A stretch of 64,000 bases of DNA from Aliidongia dinghuensis. Its GTDB lineage: Bacteria; Pseudomonadota; Alphaproteobacteria; ATCC43930; CGMCC-115725. The notes below the pieces were generated by a model. It saw nothing but the letters and a program-made list of their open reading frames with translations, ran no database searches and was not told the DNA's origin. Numbering within the stretch: position 1 is the first letter of the stretch; each line of letters begins with the position of its first letter. Made by a program: the position numbers and the translations under genes. The DNA is taken from contig NZ_BMJQ01000012.1 in the NCBI RefSeq assembly GCF_014643535.1, positions 62,001-126,000 of the forward strand, given 5' to 3'. Shown here one piece after another: positions 1 to 8,578 of the stretch.

Positions 1-14
1 AGGACCGGCACTGA
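1..14 (+). other. possible 3' end of an upstream gene (lutA-like by context)
   Basis: A TGA at 12-14 could end a gene entering from the left, 12 bases before the lutB start. In lut operons the gene before lutB is usually lutA, a CCG-domain iron-sulfur protein. Only four codons are visible, so this rests on context alone. Confidence 0.2.
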
Positions 15-26
15 GGAGCAGGGCCC

Positions 27-1466
27 ATGCAGCCGACCAGCCACGCCTTCAAGGCGAACGTTCGCGAAGCCCTTGTCGATACGACCCTCCAGCGGGCGCT
101 CGACAACATGAGGACGGGTTTTCCGGCCAAGCGTTTGTTGGCTATCAGCCGGCTGCCCGAGTTCGACGCGCTCAGGGACCAGGGGCGCGCGATCAAGAAC
201 CACACGCTCGAAAACCTGGATTTCTATCTCGAGACATTCGAGCGCAACGTGTCGCGCGCCGGCGGCCATGTCCATTGGGCGCGCACGCCCGAGGAGGCGC
301 GCCAGATCGTGCTCGACATCTGCCGCTCGGTCGACGCCAAGACGGTGACCAAGGGCAAGTCGATGATCTCGGAAGAGATCGAGCTCAACGAGTTCCTCGA
401 GCACCAGGGGCTGGTGCCGGTCGAGACCGATCTCGGCGAATACATCATCCAGCTCAGGCACGAGGCGCCGAGCCACATCATCGCGCCGGCGATCCATCTG
501 GTGAAGGAGCAGGTCGAGGAGGCATTCCGCGCCAGCCACACCGACCTGCCGCCGGACCGGCCGCTGTCGGAGCCGCGCGAATTGACCGACGAGGCGCGCG
601 CGGTGCTGCGCCGCCGCTTCCACGAGGCCGACGTCGGCATCACCGGGGCGAATTTCCTGATCGCTGAGACCGGGTCGACAGTCATCGTGACCAACGAGGG
701 CAACGGCGACCTGACCCAGACCCTGCCCAAGGTCCATCTGGTGCTGGCCTCGCTCGAAAAGGTCGTGCCCACGCTCGAGGATGCGACGACGATCCTGCGC
801 CTGCTCGCCCGCTCGGCGACCGGCCAGGAATTCTCGAGCTACACGACCTTCTCGACCGGACCGCGCCGGCCGGGCGACCTGGACGGGCCGGAGCAGTTCC
901 ATGTCGTGCTGCTCGACAACGGCCGCAGCGGCATGCTCGGCACCGAATTCCAGGACATGCTGCGCTGCATCCGCTGCTCGGCCTGCATCAACCATTGCCC
1001 GGTCTATTCGTCGGTCGGCGGCCATGCTTACGGCTGGGTCTATCCCGGCCCCATGGGCTCGGTGCTGACGCCGAGCCTGATCGGCGTCGAGGAGGCGGGC
1101 AACCTGCCGAACGCGTCGACCTTCTGCGGCAAGTGCGAAAGCGTCTGTCCGATGCGCATCCCGCTGCCCAAGATGATGCGGCACTGGCGCGAGCGCGAGT
1201 TTGAGCGGAACCTTTCGCCGGCGCCATTCCGCTGGGGCTTGAAGCTCTGGGCCTATTTCGCCAAGCGGCCGAAGCTCTACCGCCTTGGCGCCAACCTGGC
1301 GGCCAGAACCCTGGGCCGCATGGGCCGCGACAGCGGCCGCTTCAGCCGCCTGCCGCTCGCGGGCGGCTGGACCGGCGGGCGCGACCTGCCGGCGCCCCAG
1401 GGCAAGAGCTTCATGGAGCAATGGCAGGCCCGCACGGAACAAGCCCGCCGGCGGGAGGCGGCATGA
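27..1466 (+). CDS. lutB: LutB/LldF-type iron-sulfur lactate utilization protein
   Basis: A 479-aa iron-sulfur subunit of the LutABC L-lactate oxidizing complex, which passes electrons from lactate to the respiratory chain in the cytosol. The N-terminal ~300 residues form the LUD domain. A 4Fe-4S motif follows with Cys314, 317, 320 and 324 (CIRCSACINHCP), and a second cluster with Cys367, 370 and 374 (CGKCESVCP). The length is normal for the family (about 470-480). The ATG is preceded by GGAGCAGG. The stop overlaps the lutC start as ATGA, so the two are translationally coupled. The family assignment is firm; the substrate is inferred from family. Confidence 0.95.
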   Translation: MQPTSHAFKANVREALVDTTLQRALDNMRTGFPAKRLLAISRLPEFDALRDQGRAIKNHTLENLDFYLETFERNVSRAGGHVHWARTPEEARQIVLDICRSVDAKTVTKGKSMISEEIELNEFLEHQGLVPVETDLGEYIIQLRHEAPSHIIAPAIHLVKEQVEEAFRASHTDLPPDRPLSEPRELTDEARAVLRRRFHEADVGITGANFLIAETGSTVIVTNEGNGDLTQTLPKVHLVLASLEKVVPTLEDATTILRLLARSATGQEFSSYTTFSTGPRRPGDLDGPEQFHVVLLDNGRSGMLGTEFQDMLRCIRCSACINHCPVYSSVGGHAYGWVYPGPMGSVLTPSLIGVEEAGNLPNASTFCGKCESVCPMRIPLPKMMRHWREREFERNLSPAPFRWGLKLWAYFAKRPKLYRLGANLAARTLGRMGRDSGRFSRLPLAGGWTGGRDLPAPQGKSFMEQWQARTEQARRREAA

Positions 1467-2167
1467 TGGAGGACGCGCGCAGCCAGATCCTCACCGGCAT
1501 CCGCAAGTCGCTGAAGCGTGGGCCCTTGGGCGAGGCCGCGGCCGCCGTCGGGCCGGCCAGCCGCATCGCCGAGCACAGGCCGGGCCTCATCCCTGCCCGC
1601 ACGACGTCGCTCGACCGCCAGGGCTTGCGCGACCTGTTCGTGAAGATGGCCGAGGAGGTGCAGACCACGGTGACGCGCGTCGCCGACGCGGCGGCGGTGC
1701 CGGGCGCCGTCGCCGATTATCTGGCGCGCCACAACCTGCCGGCCGAGATCGCCATGGCGCCCGATCCGGCGCTCGACGCCTATCCCTGGGCCGACCGGCC
1801 GCTGCTGCGCATCCGCCGCGGCCGAGCCGAGGACCATGACCAGGTGAGCGTCACCGCAGCCTTCGCCGCGATCGCCGAGACCGGCACCTTGATGCTGACC
1901 TCGGGCCATGACCGGCCGACCACGCTCAACCTGATGCCCGACACCCATATCGTCGTGCTGCGCGCCGACCAGGTGGTGGGGCCGTACGAGACGGCGTGGG
2001 CGCGGCTCCGCGCGCAATACGAGGGCAACGCCATGCCGCGCACGGTCAATTTCATCACCGGCCCGTCGCGCACCGGCGACATCGAGCAGCGCATCCAGCT
2101 GGGCGCCCATGGTCCGCGCCGCCTGCACATCGTCCTGGTCGACGGACCGGACGGCGAAGCCGCCTGA
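1463..2167 (+). CDS. lutC: LutC/YkgG-type LUD domain protein
   Basis: About 234 aa with a single LUD domain, the third component of the LutABC lactate oxidation complex. Motifs include the mid-protein TAAFAAIAETGTLML stretch and the C-terminal VNFITGPSRTGDIEQRIQLG stretch typical of LutC/YkgG, close to the anion-binding site of the fold. The start was placed at the ATG at 1463, which overlaps the lutB stop; a second ATG follows at 1466, and GGGAGGCGG lies just upstream. An in-frame start at 1421 would sit inside lutB and was not used. The pair is probably co-transcribed with the following Smr gene (9-base gap). Confidence 0.93.
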   Translation: MMEDARSQILTGIRKSLKRGPLGEAAAAVGPASRIAEHRPGLIPARTTSLDRQGLRDLFVKMAEEVQTTVTRVADAAAVPGAVADYLARHNLPAEIAMAPDPALDAYPWADRPLLRIRRGRAEDHDQVSVTAAFAAIAETGTLMLTSGHDRPTTLNLMPDTHIVVLRADQVVGPYETAWARLRAQYEGNAMPRTVNFITGPSRTGDIEQRIQLGAHGPRRLHIVLVDGPDGEAA

Positions 2168-2176
2168 GACGCGGGA

Positions 2177-2800
2177 ATGGTCCGGCAGGGGATGAACGGC
2201 CGGCGGGTCCGCGCCATGACGAGCGTGGAGCGCGCGCTGTGGCGTGCCGCCATGCGCGATGTCGAGCCCCTGCCCGGCCATGTCTTGCCGCCGGAGCCGC
2301 CGAAGCCGGCCGCGGAGCCGGTGGCACCGCCGCCATCGCCCACGGCCGCGTCGGTTGGGGCGGCGGTAGTGGTCGCGAAGCCGCATCCCGTGCCGGCCGA
2401 GCTGCCGCCGCTCACTTATGCCCGCACGCCCGGCCTCGACCGGCGGACGTCGGAGCGGCTGAAGCGCGGGCAGCTGCCGATCGAAGGCCGGCTCGACCTG
2501 CACGGCATGACCCAGGACCAGGCGCGCCGGGCGCTCGACCATTTCATCGGCCATGCCTACGAGCGCGGGCTGCGGGCCGTGCTGGTCATCACCGGCAAGG
2601 GCCTGAAGCCGCGGGCCGTGGATCGAAAGCCGGGCGACGCCGATCCGTGGGAGGCGGCGCCCGGCGTCTTGAAGCACCAGACGCCGCGCTGGCTGAACGA
2701 GGCGCCGAACCGCGGGCGCGTGCTGGCCTTCACCCCGGCGCAGCCGCGCGACGGCGGGTCGGGCGCGCTCTATGTGCTGATCCGCCGGCACCGGGCGTGA
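2177..2800 (+). CDS. Smr/MutS2-C-terminal domain protein
   Basis: A 207-aa protein ending in an Smr domain, the small MutS-related fold tied to nucleic-acid nicking in other proteins. The N-terminal helix (SVERALWRAAMRDVEPL) is followed by a Pro/Ala-rich linker (about residues 40-75). The domain then shows the DLHGMTQDQAR motif and the VITGKGLK turn, with its conserved His and Lys. The exact start is uncertain: ATGs at 2177, 2192 and 2216 are all possible and none has an ideal ribosome site. Smr genes with this N-terminal helix are common in alphaproteobacteria near hslUV. The biological role is not established from sequence. Confidence 0.88.
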   Translation: MVRQGMNGRRVRAMTSVERALWRAAMRDVEPLPGHVLPPEPPKPAAEPVAPPPSPTAASVGAAVVVAKPHPVPAELPPLTYARTPGLDRRTSERLKRGQLPIEGRLDLHGMTQDQARRALDHFIGHAYERGLRAVLVITGKGLKPRAVDRKPGDADPWEAAPGVLKHQTPRWLNEAPNRGRVLAFTPAQPRDGGSGALYVLIRRHRA

Positions 2801-2807
2801 GGGGTGC

Positions 2808-3188
2808 ATGACACCGTTCGGCGCGCGACTTCGCGCACTCCGCGAGGAGCGCGGCCTTACGCTTACGCGCATGGCGGCCGACCTCGGCCTGTCCGCGGCC
2901 TATCTCTCAGCACTCGAGCACGGCAAGCGCGCCCGGCCGACGCCGGGCCTGGTCCGGCAGATCTGCGGCTATCTGGGCATCATCTGGGACGATGCCGACG
3001 AGCTGCAGTTGCTCGCCAAGCGCTCGCGCCCGAAGGTGACGGTCGATACCGGCGGCCTCTCCCCGCTCGCGACCGAATTCGCCAATCTGCTGGCCGACCG
3101 CATCGGCGACATCGACCAGGAGACGCTCGGCCGGCTGCTCGACCTGGTCCGCGAGGTGCCGGCGCCGCCGCGTCGTCATCGTCGTTGA
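2808..3188 (+). CDS. XRE-family helix-turn-helix regulator
   Basis: A 126-aa DNA-binding protein. The HTH_3 fold lies at about residues 4-65: LRALREERGLTLTRMAADLG, followed by the recognition-helix segment SAAYLSALEHGKR. The C-terminal half is a short helical region ending in an Arg/Pro-rich tail. The start ATG follows GAGGGG at a good distance and begins 7 bases after the Smr stop, so the two genes are probably co-transcribed. It carries no metabolic domain and its target is unknown. Confidence 0.88.
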   Translation: MTPFGARLRALREERGLTLTRMAADLGLSAAYLSALEHGKRARPTPGLVRQICGYLGIIWDDADELQLLAKRSRPKVTVDTGGLSPLATEFANLLADRIGDIDQETLGRLLDLVREVPAPPRRHRR

Positions 3189-3278
3189 CCATCGCACCCG
3201 TAAGCATGGCTAAGCGATTGTTAACGGCCGGGACCGTAGTATCCTCACGCCGGAGGACTATCGAGGAGGTGTCGCACC

Positions 3279-3464
3279 ATGGGCGATGACCTGCGCCAGG
3301 CCGACCTGTCGAGCCTGACGATCAATCAGATGACGAAGGAACAGCGGGCCGAGTTGCGCCGGCGGTTCGAGGAATTCGTTTCCGCCTTCACCAAGCACAA
3401 TCCCAACGCCCGCATCACCGCGGCACCCAAGGTCCGCAAATGGGTGCCGGGCATGAAGAAATAG
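3279..3464 (+). CDS. small conserved-looking protein of unknown function
   Basis: A 61-aa charged, probably helical protein, rich in Lys/Arg/Glu, with a core such as MTKEQRAELRRRFEEFV. It has no transmembrane segment and no cysteine. A strong ribosome site (GAGGAGGTG) precedes the ATG by about 9 bases, and the coding bases look like those of its neighbours. I do not recognise a family. It lies between an XRE regulator and a REP-like repeat and is convergent with hslU. Confidence 0.6.
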   Translation: MGDDLRQADLSSLTINQMTKEQRAELRRRFEEFVSAFTKHNPNARITAAPKVRKWVPGMKK

Positions 3465-3473
3465 CGACGGCCC

Positions 3474-3589
3474 GAAAACCCTCGCCCGCGGAGCAGGAGA
3501 GGGTGCTGAGCGCCAGCGAAGCGGGTGAGGGTCGCGCCGCTGCGACACCCTCACCCTCCGTCTCCCTCTCCCGCAAGCGGGCGAGGGAG
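3474..3589. repeat. REP-like palindromic repeat, copy A
   Basis: An intergenic block of about 116 bases built from short palindromes such as CCCTCGCCCGC, GCGGGTGAGGG, CACCCTCACCC and CTCTCCCGCAAGCGGGCGAG. It matches, in inverted orientation, the block at 47207-47320 nearly end to end by eye. It sits between two convergent stops (61-aa gene and hslU) and could also end transcription from both sides. Confidence 0.8.
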
Positions 3590-3597
3590 AGAATGCC

Positions 3598-4905
3598 CTA
3601 CAGAATGAACTTCGACAGGTCGGCGTTCTTGGCGAGCTCGGCCACGTGGCTGCGCACGTAGGGGCGGTCGACCGTGACGACGGTGCCCGGCGGCATGTCG
3701 GTCGCCTCGAAGCTGATCTCCTCCAAGAGCCGTTCCAGCACGGTATGGAGCCGGCGCGCGCCGATGTTCTCGATCGTGCTGTTGATCTCGACCGCGAGCC
3801 GGGCGAGCTCGTCGATCGCGTCCGGCTCGAAGCCGAGCGTCACGCCTTCCGTGCCGAGCAGCGCCACATACTGCTTGATCAGGCTTGCCTCGGTTTCGGT
3901 CAGGATGCGGCGGAAGTCGTCCTGGGTGAGTGGCTTGAGCTCCACCCGGATCGGCAGGCGGCCCTGCAGCTCCGGCAGCAGGTCGGACGGCTTCGCCACC
4001 TGGAAGGCACCGGACGCGATGAACAGGATATGGTCGGTCTTGACCGGCCCATGCTTGGTCGCGACCACCGTGCCTTCGATGAGCGGCAGCAGGTCGCGCT
4101 GCACGCCCTCGCGGCTGACGTCGGCACCGCCGCGCTCCGACCGGGCGCAGATCTTGTCGATCTCGTCGATGAACACGATGCCGTTCTGCTCGACCGCCTG
4201 GACCGCCTCGCGCGTCACGACGTCGCTGTCCAGGAGCTTGTCGCTCTCCTCCGCCATCAGCACCGCATAGCTCTCGGAAACCGTCAGCTTGCGCGGCTTC
4301 GTGCGCTGGCCGCCGAGCTTGCCCATGAGCTCGCCCAGATTGATCATGCCGACCTGGGCGCCGGGCATGCCCGGGATCTCGAAGGTCTGGCCCGAGGTGT
4401 CGGCGACCTGGATCTCGATCTCCTTGTCGTCGAGCTGGCCCTCGCGCAGCATCTTGCGGAACTTGGAGCGCGTGTCGGCCGACGCGGTCGGGCCGACGAG
4501 CGCGTCCAGCACCCGCTCCTCGGCCGCGAGTTCGGCCTTGGCGGTCACTTCCTTGCGCAGGCGTTCCCGCGTGAGCCCGATCGCGGCTTCGACCAGGTCG
4601 CGCACGATCTGCTCGACGTCGCGGCCGACATAGCCCACCTCGGTGAACTTGGTCGCCTCGACCTTGATGAACGGCGCCTGGGCGAGCCTCGCCAGGCGGC
4701 GCGCGATCTCGGTCTTGCCGACGCCGGTCGGGCCGATCATCAGGATGTTCTTGGGCAGCACCTCCTCGCGCAGCGCCTCGGGCAGCTGCTGGCGGCGCCA
4801 GCGGTTGCGGAGCGCGATTGCGACCGCGCGCTTGGCATCGTGCTGACCGATGATGAAGCGGTCGAGTTCCGAGACGATCTCCCGGGGACTGAAGGCGGCG
4901 GTCAT
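3598..4905 (-). CDS. hslU: ATP-dependent protease ATPase subunit HslU (ClpY)
   Basis: A 435-aa AAA+ unfoldase that feeds substrates to the HslV peptidase in the cytosol. The Walker A motif GPTGVGKT is at residues 58-65, the [14 protein letters not shown] segment and the I-domain follow, and the Walker B stretch is [10 protein letters not shown]. It ends in the LSKFIL tail that inserts into HslV to activate it. The length is normal (about 435-445). The start overlaps the hslV stop by four bases, so the pair is translated together. Heat-shock control is likely through the promoter upstream of hslV. Confidence 0.98.
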   Translation of the reverse strand: MTAAFSPREIVSELDRFIIGQHDAKRAVAIALRNRWRRQQLPEALREEVLPKNILMIGPTGVGKTEIARRLARLAQAPFIKVEATKFTEVGYVGRDVEQIVRDLVEAAIGLTRERLRKEVTAKAELAAEERVLDALVGPTASADTRSKFRKMLREGQLDDKEIEIQVADTSGQTFEIPGMPGAQVGMINLGELMGKLGGQRTKPRKLTVSESYAVLMAEESDKLLDSDVVTREAVQAVEQNGIVFIDEIDKICARSERGGADVSREGVQRDLLPLIEGTVVATKHGPVKTDHILFIASGAFQVAKPSDLLPELQGRLPIRVELKPLTQDDFRRILTETEASLIKQYVALLGTEGVTLGFEPDAIDELARLAVEINSTIENIGARRLHTVLERLLEEISFEATDMPPGTVVTVDRPYVRSHVAELAKNADLSKFIL

Positions 4906-5453
4906 AGATCGATGCTCTCAAGCGTGATGTTGGTATTGGTGTAGACGCAGATCCCGGCGGCGATGGCCATGGAGCGGCGGACGACCTGCTCGGCGTCGAT
5001 GCCGTCGACCGGGGCGAGCGCACGGGCAGCCGCCAGCGCGAACGAGCCGCCGGAGCCGATGCCGATGATGCCGTCCTCGGGCTCGAGCACGTCGCCGGTG
5101 CCCGACAGGATGAGCGAGGCCTGCTTGTCGGCGACCGCCATCATCGCCTCGAGCCGGCGCAGGTAGCGGTCGGTGCGCCAGTCCTTGGCGAGCTCGACCG
5201 CGGCGCGGGTCAATTGGCCCTGGTACTGCTCGAGCTTGGCTTCGAGCCGCTCGAACAACGTCATGGCATCCGCCGTGGCGCCGGCGAAACCGGCGATGAC
5301 CTGGCCGTCGCCCAGGCGGCGGACCTTGCGGGCATTGGACTTGACGATGGTCTGGCCCATCGAGACCTGGCCGTCGCCCGCCAGCACGACCTTGTTGCCC
5401 TTGCGCACGCACAGGATCGTCGTGCCGTGCCAAGTGGCGTCGCGTTCAGACAT
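4902..5453 (-). CDS. hslV: ATP-dependent protease proteolytic subunit HslV (ClpQ)
   Basis: A 183-aa N-terminal-nucleophile threonine peptidase of the HslUV complex. A ten-residue propeptide ([10 protein letters not shown]) precedes the Thr-Thr pair at residues 11-12, with Thr11 becoming the catalytic N-terminus after processing. The [10 protein letters not shown] segment and the [16 protein letters not shown] segment are typical. It is the first gene of an hslV-hslU operon. In many relatives its other flank is hisB in divergent orientation; here three minus-strand genes lie in between. Confidence 0.98.
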   Translation of the reverse strand: MSERDATWHGTTILCVRKGNKVVLAGDGQVSMGQTIVKSNARKVRRLGDGQVIAGFAGATADAMTLFERLEAKLEQYQGQLTRAAVELAKDWRTDRYLRRLEAMMAVADKQASLILSGTGDVLEPEDGIIGIGSGGSFALAAARALAPVDGIDAEQVVRRSMAIAAGICVYTNTNITLESIDL

Positions 5454-5507
5454 GAGGGTTCCACTTCACCTTTGCCGGCCTCCCATTGAGCGCCGGCGCG
5501 AAGTCCC

Positions 5508-5537
5508 CATGTGGGCGACGGGTTGCAGGAGGTCAAG
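5508..5537 (-). promoter_or_regulatory. candidate sigma-32 (RpoH) promoter of hslVU
   Basis: On the minus strand CTTGAC (5537-5532) and CCCACATG (5515-5508) are separated by 16 bases, close to the heat-shock pattern CTTGAA/C with CCCCAT-type -10. Transcription would start near 5501, about 48 bases before the hslV ATG. This is pattern recognition only. Confidence 0.5.
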
Positions 5538-5567
5538 CACCCGCCTCGGCGGCCCGGGCGTGGCGGT

Positions 5568-6350
5568 TCAGACCTCCGGCCGCTCCAAGAATTGCCACAG
5601 CGGCTCGAGCGACAGATGGACCGCGAGCGCAGCGTCCAGATGAGTGGGGTCGCCCGGGTCGAAGCGATTTTGGGTGGCGAGCATTAGGAATCCGCCGTTC
5701 GGGGTCTCTTCGACGATTGCCGTCGGCGGCGGCGCGATCTCGTGGCACCAGGGTGCGGCGACATAGGTCATCCAGCCGCCGTGGCAGCGCGCCTGCTCCA
5801 TCATCGGCGGTTCGCCCAGCCAATGCTGGATCATCTCAAGCGGCCGGACGTTGCCGGTCATCGGCTCCCAGGCGTCGATGAGAGCGAGCAGGATCGGTTT
5901 CAGTGTCGCGGCTGAAAGCAGCGCTGTGTTCGCGGGCTCCGGTGGCTCGAACGCGATGCCGACATGGTTCACCATGTCGTTGCCCCAGTCGAGGCCGCTC
6001 CGGTCCGAGCCCGCCTGGATGATCAGGCTGGCGTGGTTCGGGCCCTGCTCACCGTTCCAGGCCGTAAGGTCGAAGCCTTGGTCGGCATCCGGTTCGTCGG
6101 CCGAGGTCGGCAGATGGCTCTCGGCAAGCCGGCGCGCCAGACTCGACGGCGCCAGCGGCAGCGGCACTGCCGCCTCAGCCGGCGTCGCACCGATCTCGAA
6201 CCATCGCCGGACGCGTGCGTCGCAGCGCGCCAGGTTTTCCTGCATGCGCGCGAAGCGCCGGGCGATCGCACCGGCATCTTCCCGCCGTGCCGGCCAGGCA
6301 ACGTCGAGCAGCACGGGCGCCCGCACCAGATCGGACAGCACTCGCGTCAT
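5568..6350 (-). CDS. Imm52-like immunity protein, second copy
   Basis: About 260 aa and soluble. It is a paralogue of the gene just upstream: both share a GGW(L/M)TY(L/V)A segment, a PPP..AIVE stretch and an ENRFD/QNRFD motif near the C-terminus. This matches my recollection of the Imm52 family, which neutralises Tox-REase-5 toxins. The ATG at 6350 overlaps the upstream stop as ATGA, so an in-frame start further upstream was rejected. The central region differs from the first copy, which may mean specificity for a related foreign toxin. No catalytic motif is visible. Confidence 0.75.
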   Translation of the reverse strand: MTRVLSDLVRAPVLLDVAWPARREDAGAIARRFARMQENLARCDARVRRWFEIGATPAEAAVPLPLAPSSLARRLAESHLPTSADEPDADQGFDLTAWNGEQGPNHASLIIQAGSDRSGLDWGNDMVNHVGIAFEPPEPANTALLSAATLKPILLALIDAWEPMTGNVRPLEMIQHWLGEPPMMEQARCHGGWMTYVAAPWCHEIAPPPTAIVEETPNGGFLMLATQNRFDPGDPTHLDAALAVHLSLEPLWQFLERPEV

Positions 6351-7138
6351 CGGGCAGCCTCCGTCTCGTTTGAATCCCGGTCCAGGCCCACGTCGTCCAG
6401 GCCCACATCGGGCGGCCACGGCATCTCACTGAGCGGTGCCAAGCTCTCCTGGATCGCGTCGAAGGCCGCGAGATCGCGCGGATTCGAGGCGTCGAATCGA
6501 TTTTCGCTCGCACTCAACAGCAAGCCGCCATCCGGGACGGGTTCGACGATTGCGCCGGGTGGCGGCTTGATCCGCCGCGCCAAGGCCGGCGCCAGATAGG
6601 TCAGCCAACCGGCTTCGACGCATGCGCTGCGGTCGACCGTCAAACCCGGCGGTCGGACGCGCCCGACCGCCGGTTGCCAGGCCTCGACCAACGCCAGAAG
6701 CATTTTTTTCAATAGTGCCGCCGAGACCTGGTCCTCCGCCGCACCGGATACGATGATATAGATCCGGTTCGGCAAGTCGCGACTGGCCGTCGCGGGCATG
6801 CCGATCGCAGCCGAAAACCGCAACGGCGGCGTGAATGCATTGTTATGAGCATGCACCTGAAATAGCTGCGGCGTAACGGGCTGCCCACGGCTGTCTCGCC
6901 ATCGCCCCCGGTCGATCCGACGCGCCATCGGTGCCACCTGCGGCGGCATGGTCGAGAATGGAACGCTCACCTCGCGCCGGGTCCAACCACCCTCACACCA
7001 GCGATCGAGCCGCGCGTCGCATCGGCCGAAATTCTCGATCATCCGCACCATTCGCTCGGCGCACTGCGCGGCGCTTTCCGGCCGCCCCTGCCACTTGAGG
7101 AAAATCCACGTTTGCTCGGACGGCATTTCGAAAGCCAT
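6347..7138 (-). CDS. Imm52-like immunity protein, first copy
   Basis: A 263-aa soluble protein directly after the toxin gene, the expected place for the cognate immunity protein. Key segments are a helical N-terminal region with FGRCDARLDRWCEGG, a central IYIIVSG strand, and the C-terminal GWLTYLAPALARRIKPPP and ENRFDASNPRDL segments shared with its downstream paralogue. The ribosome site AGGCGAGGAATT precedes the ATG. The toxin reading frame as it stands runs 146 bases into this gene in another frame. Direct binding and inhibition of the nuclease domain is inferred from family and position. Confidence 0.75.
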   Translation of the reverse strand: MAFEMPSEQTWIFLKWQGRPESAAQCAERMVRMIENFGRCDARLDRWCEGGWTRREVSVPFSTMPPQVAPMARRIDRGRWRDSRGQPVTPQLFQVHAHNNAFTPPLRFSAAIGMPATASRDLPNRIYIIVSGAAEDQVSAALLKKMLLALVEAWQPAVGRVRPPGLTVDRSACVEAGWLTYLAPALARRIKPPPGAIVEPVPDGGLLLSASENRFDASNPRDLAAFDAIQESLAPLSEMPWPPDVGLDDVGLDRDSNETEAAR

Positions 7139-8345
7139 AATTCCTCGCCTTCAGTAACGGGGAGAAAATTGTCGTAGGTGGAGTATAGATCACGTCGATA
7201 TTGGTCAGATTCAAGTCAGCAAAATGAGCTCTCATAAAATCGGCAACACGCTTTTCGGCAAAATGCCACTCGACGCGTCGCCCACCCGCGTTATCTAATT
7301 CGCGAATAGCGAGCTCGTCGAAATCCTTTACGGTGTCATCCCACCAAAAAAGATCCATCATAGCTTCGTATCCAGGCCCCTTTGCTTCCAGTAGAGCGCC
7401 GGTCACTGGATTGCAGCCGTCATATACTTGACCATTGAACCAAATGGCCAAACCGGGCGGTAGCCCTGTTATTTGCCACTGGTAGGCCTGGGCACGCGGG
7501 CTGGCGCCGTGGGGGTGATCTGGCCCCGGATCAGGGCAAACCTGCGGTTCATCGGTCGTGCTTACCGCACGAGCTTGCGTAACCGGGGGCGATTTGTCTG
7601 AAACGGCATCGATCCGGTCGATGTCGACCCGAAAGCCGCGACCGAGATCGCTGCCGATGACGGTCCCTTGGGGATCGCGGTACAGACCATCGCTACCGGC
7701 GCGGCCTTGGTAAAGCTGCGTGCGACTTCCGTCTGGCGCGGTTCTGTAGAGCGACAGGTGGCCTTCGTCATATCGGTAATCGACGTCAGGGCGACCGTCC
7801 AAGGTGCCTTGATAGGTATTCCAATTGCCGGATGGGTAGACGAGCCCCGCGAGCAGTCCGGCCGCGCTGCCCGCGACGCCCGCAAGTGCTGCCCGGGCGG
7901 CGGTGGCGATGGCCGATGCATCGATTGCGGCCTCCGCGAATCCCATGCCTTCCGCAGCCGTCGCGAGAGCGCCGCCAACGGTCCATTCGCCGTTGGGTTT
8001 CCGCGGCTCCTGATCGTCATAGCCACCCTTTAGCAGGCCACCCGCGGACGGCGGTTCCTGTGCTGCGAGCGGCAGCTGCAAACCCAACAGCTGCGCCCGC
8101 ACCAGATTCCCGCCGTTGAGCGCGTCGGCGATGCGCGAGAGCTGCCGGGGATCTGCCCCCGCTTTCGCCATCCGCGGGACAAGCGCGAGTTCATTCTTGT
8201 CGAGTGCCCGATAGGCGCCGCCCGGCAGCCGGCGCACAAGTTCGCAATCCGGGCCGAACGCGACGCCTTCATGGTCGACAACGAGCCCTCTGCGAGCATC
8301 GTCGCGTGTGTGAAGTCGGCGCACCTGTTCTTGTGGATCAAACAT
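6993..8345 (-). CDS. polymorphic toxin with C-terminal Tox-REase-5 nuclease domain
   Basis: 450 aa. Residues ~270-395 resemble Tox-REase-5, a PD-(D/E)xK-type nuclease toxin domain: Asp309 (VYDGCNP) then Glu320 and Lys322 in LLEAKGPGYE, and a YTPP end. The N-terminal ~270 residues hold a helical segment, a YDDQEPRKPNGEWT motif, an Ala/Gly-rich hydrophobic stretch (~130-170), and a Tyr/Asp-rich part with YRTAPDGS and YQGRAG. There is no signal peptide, PAAR, VgrG or RHS repeat, so the export route is unknown. The 3' third is AT-richer than its surroundings. The last ~65 residues lie past the usual domain end and overlap the immunity gene, which suggests a lost stop or a frameshift. Confidence 0.72.
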   Translation of the reverse strand: MFDPQEQVRRLHTRDDARRGLVVDHEGVAFGPDCELVRRLPGGAYRALDKNELALVPRMAKAGADPRQLSRIADALNGGNLVRAQLLGLQLPLAAQEPPSAGGLLKGGYDDQEPRKPNGEWTVGGALATAAEGMGFAEAAIDASAIATAARAALAGVAGSAAGLLAGLVYPSGNWNTYQGTLDGRPDVDYRYDEGHLSLYRTAPDGSRTQLYQGRAGSDGLYRDPQGTVIGSDLGRGFRVDIDRIDAVSDKSPPVTQARAVSTTDEPQVCPDPGPDHPHGASPRAQAYQWQITGLPPGLAIWFNGQVYDGCNPVTGALLEAKGPGYEAMMDLFWWDDTVKDFDELAIRELDNAGGRRVEWHFAEKRVADFMRAHFADLNLTNIDVIYTPPTTIFSPLLKARNYGFRNAVRANVDFPQVAGAAGKRRAVRRANGADDREFRPMRRAARSLV

Positions 8346-8578
8346 TCGGTCTCGCTACCTCAGATGGTGGCGAGCAACCTACCTTGAAGCCGTGAAAAGA
8401 ACAAACAAAGAACGAAACTTTTTCGCGCCATGCGACCGGCGAGTCGTCCAGCCGTCCATCTCCTCCCTCGCCCACCGCTGGGCAGCCCCGTTTCCAGCGG
8501 CCTTCCGCGCGAGAACGGAACTTGCTAGAAACCGGGAACAGCCAAGCGCTTTTGCAGATTTCGAGGGAGTGCGGCCCG

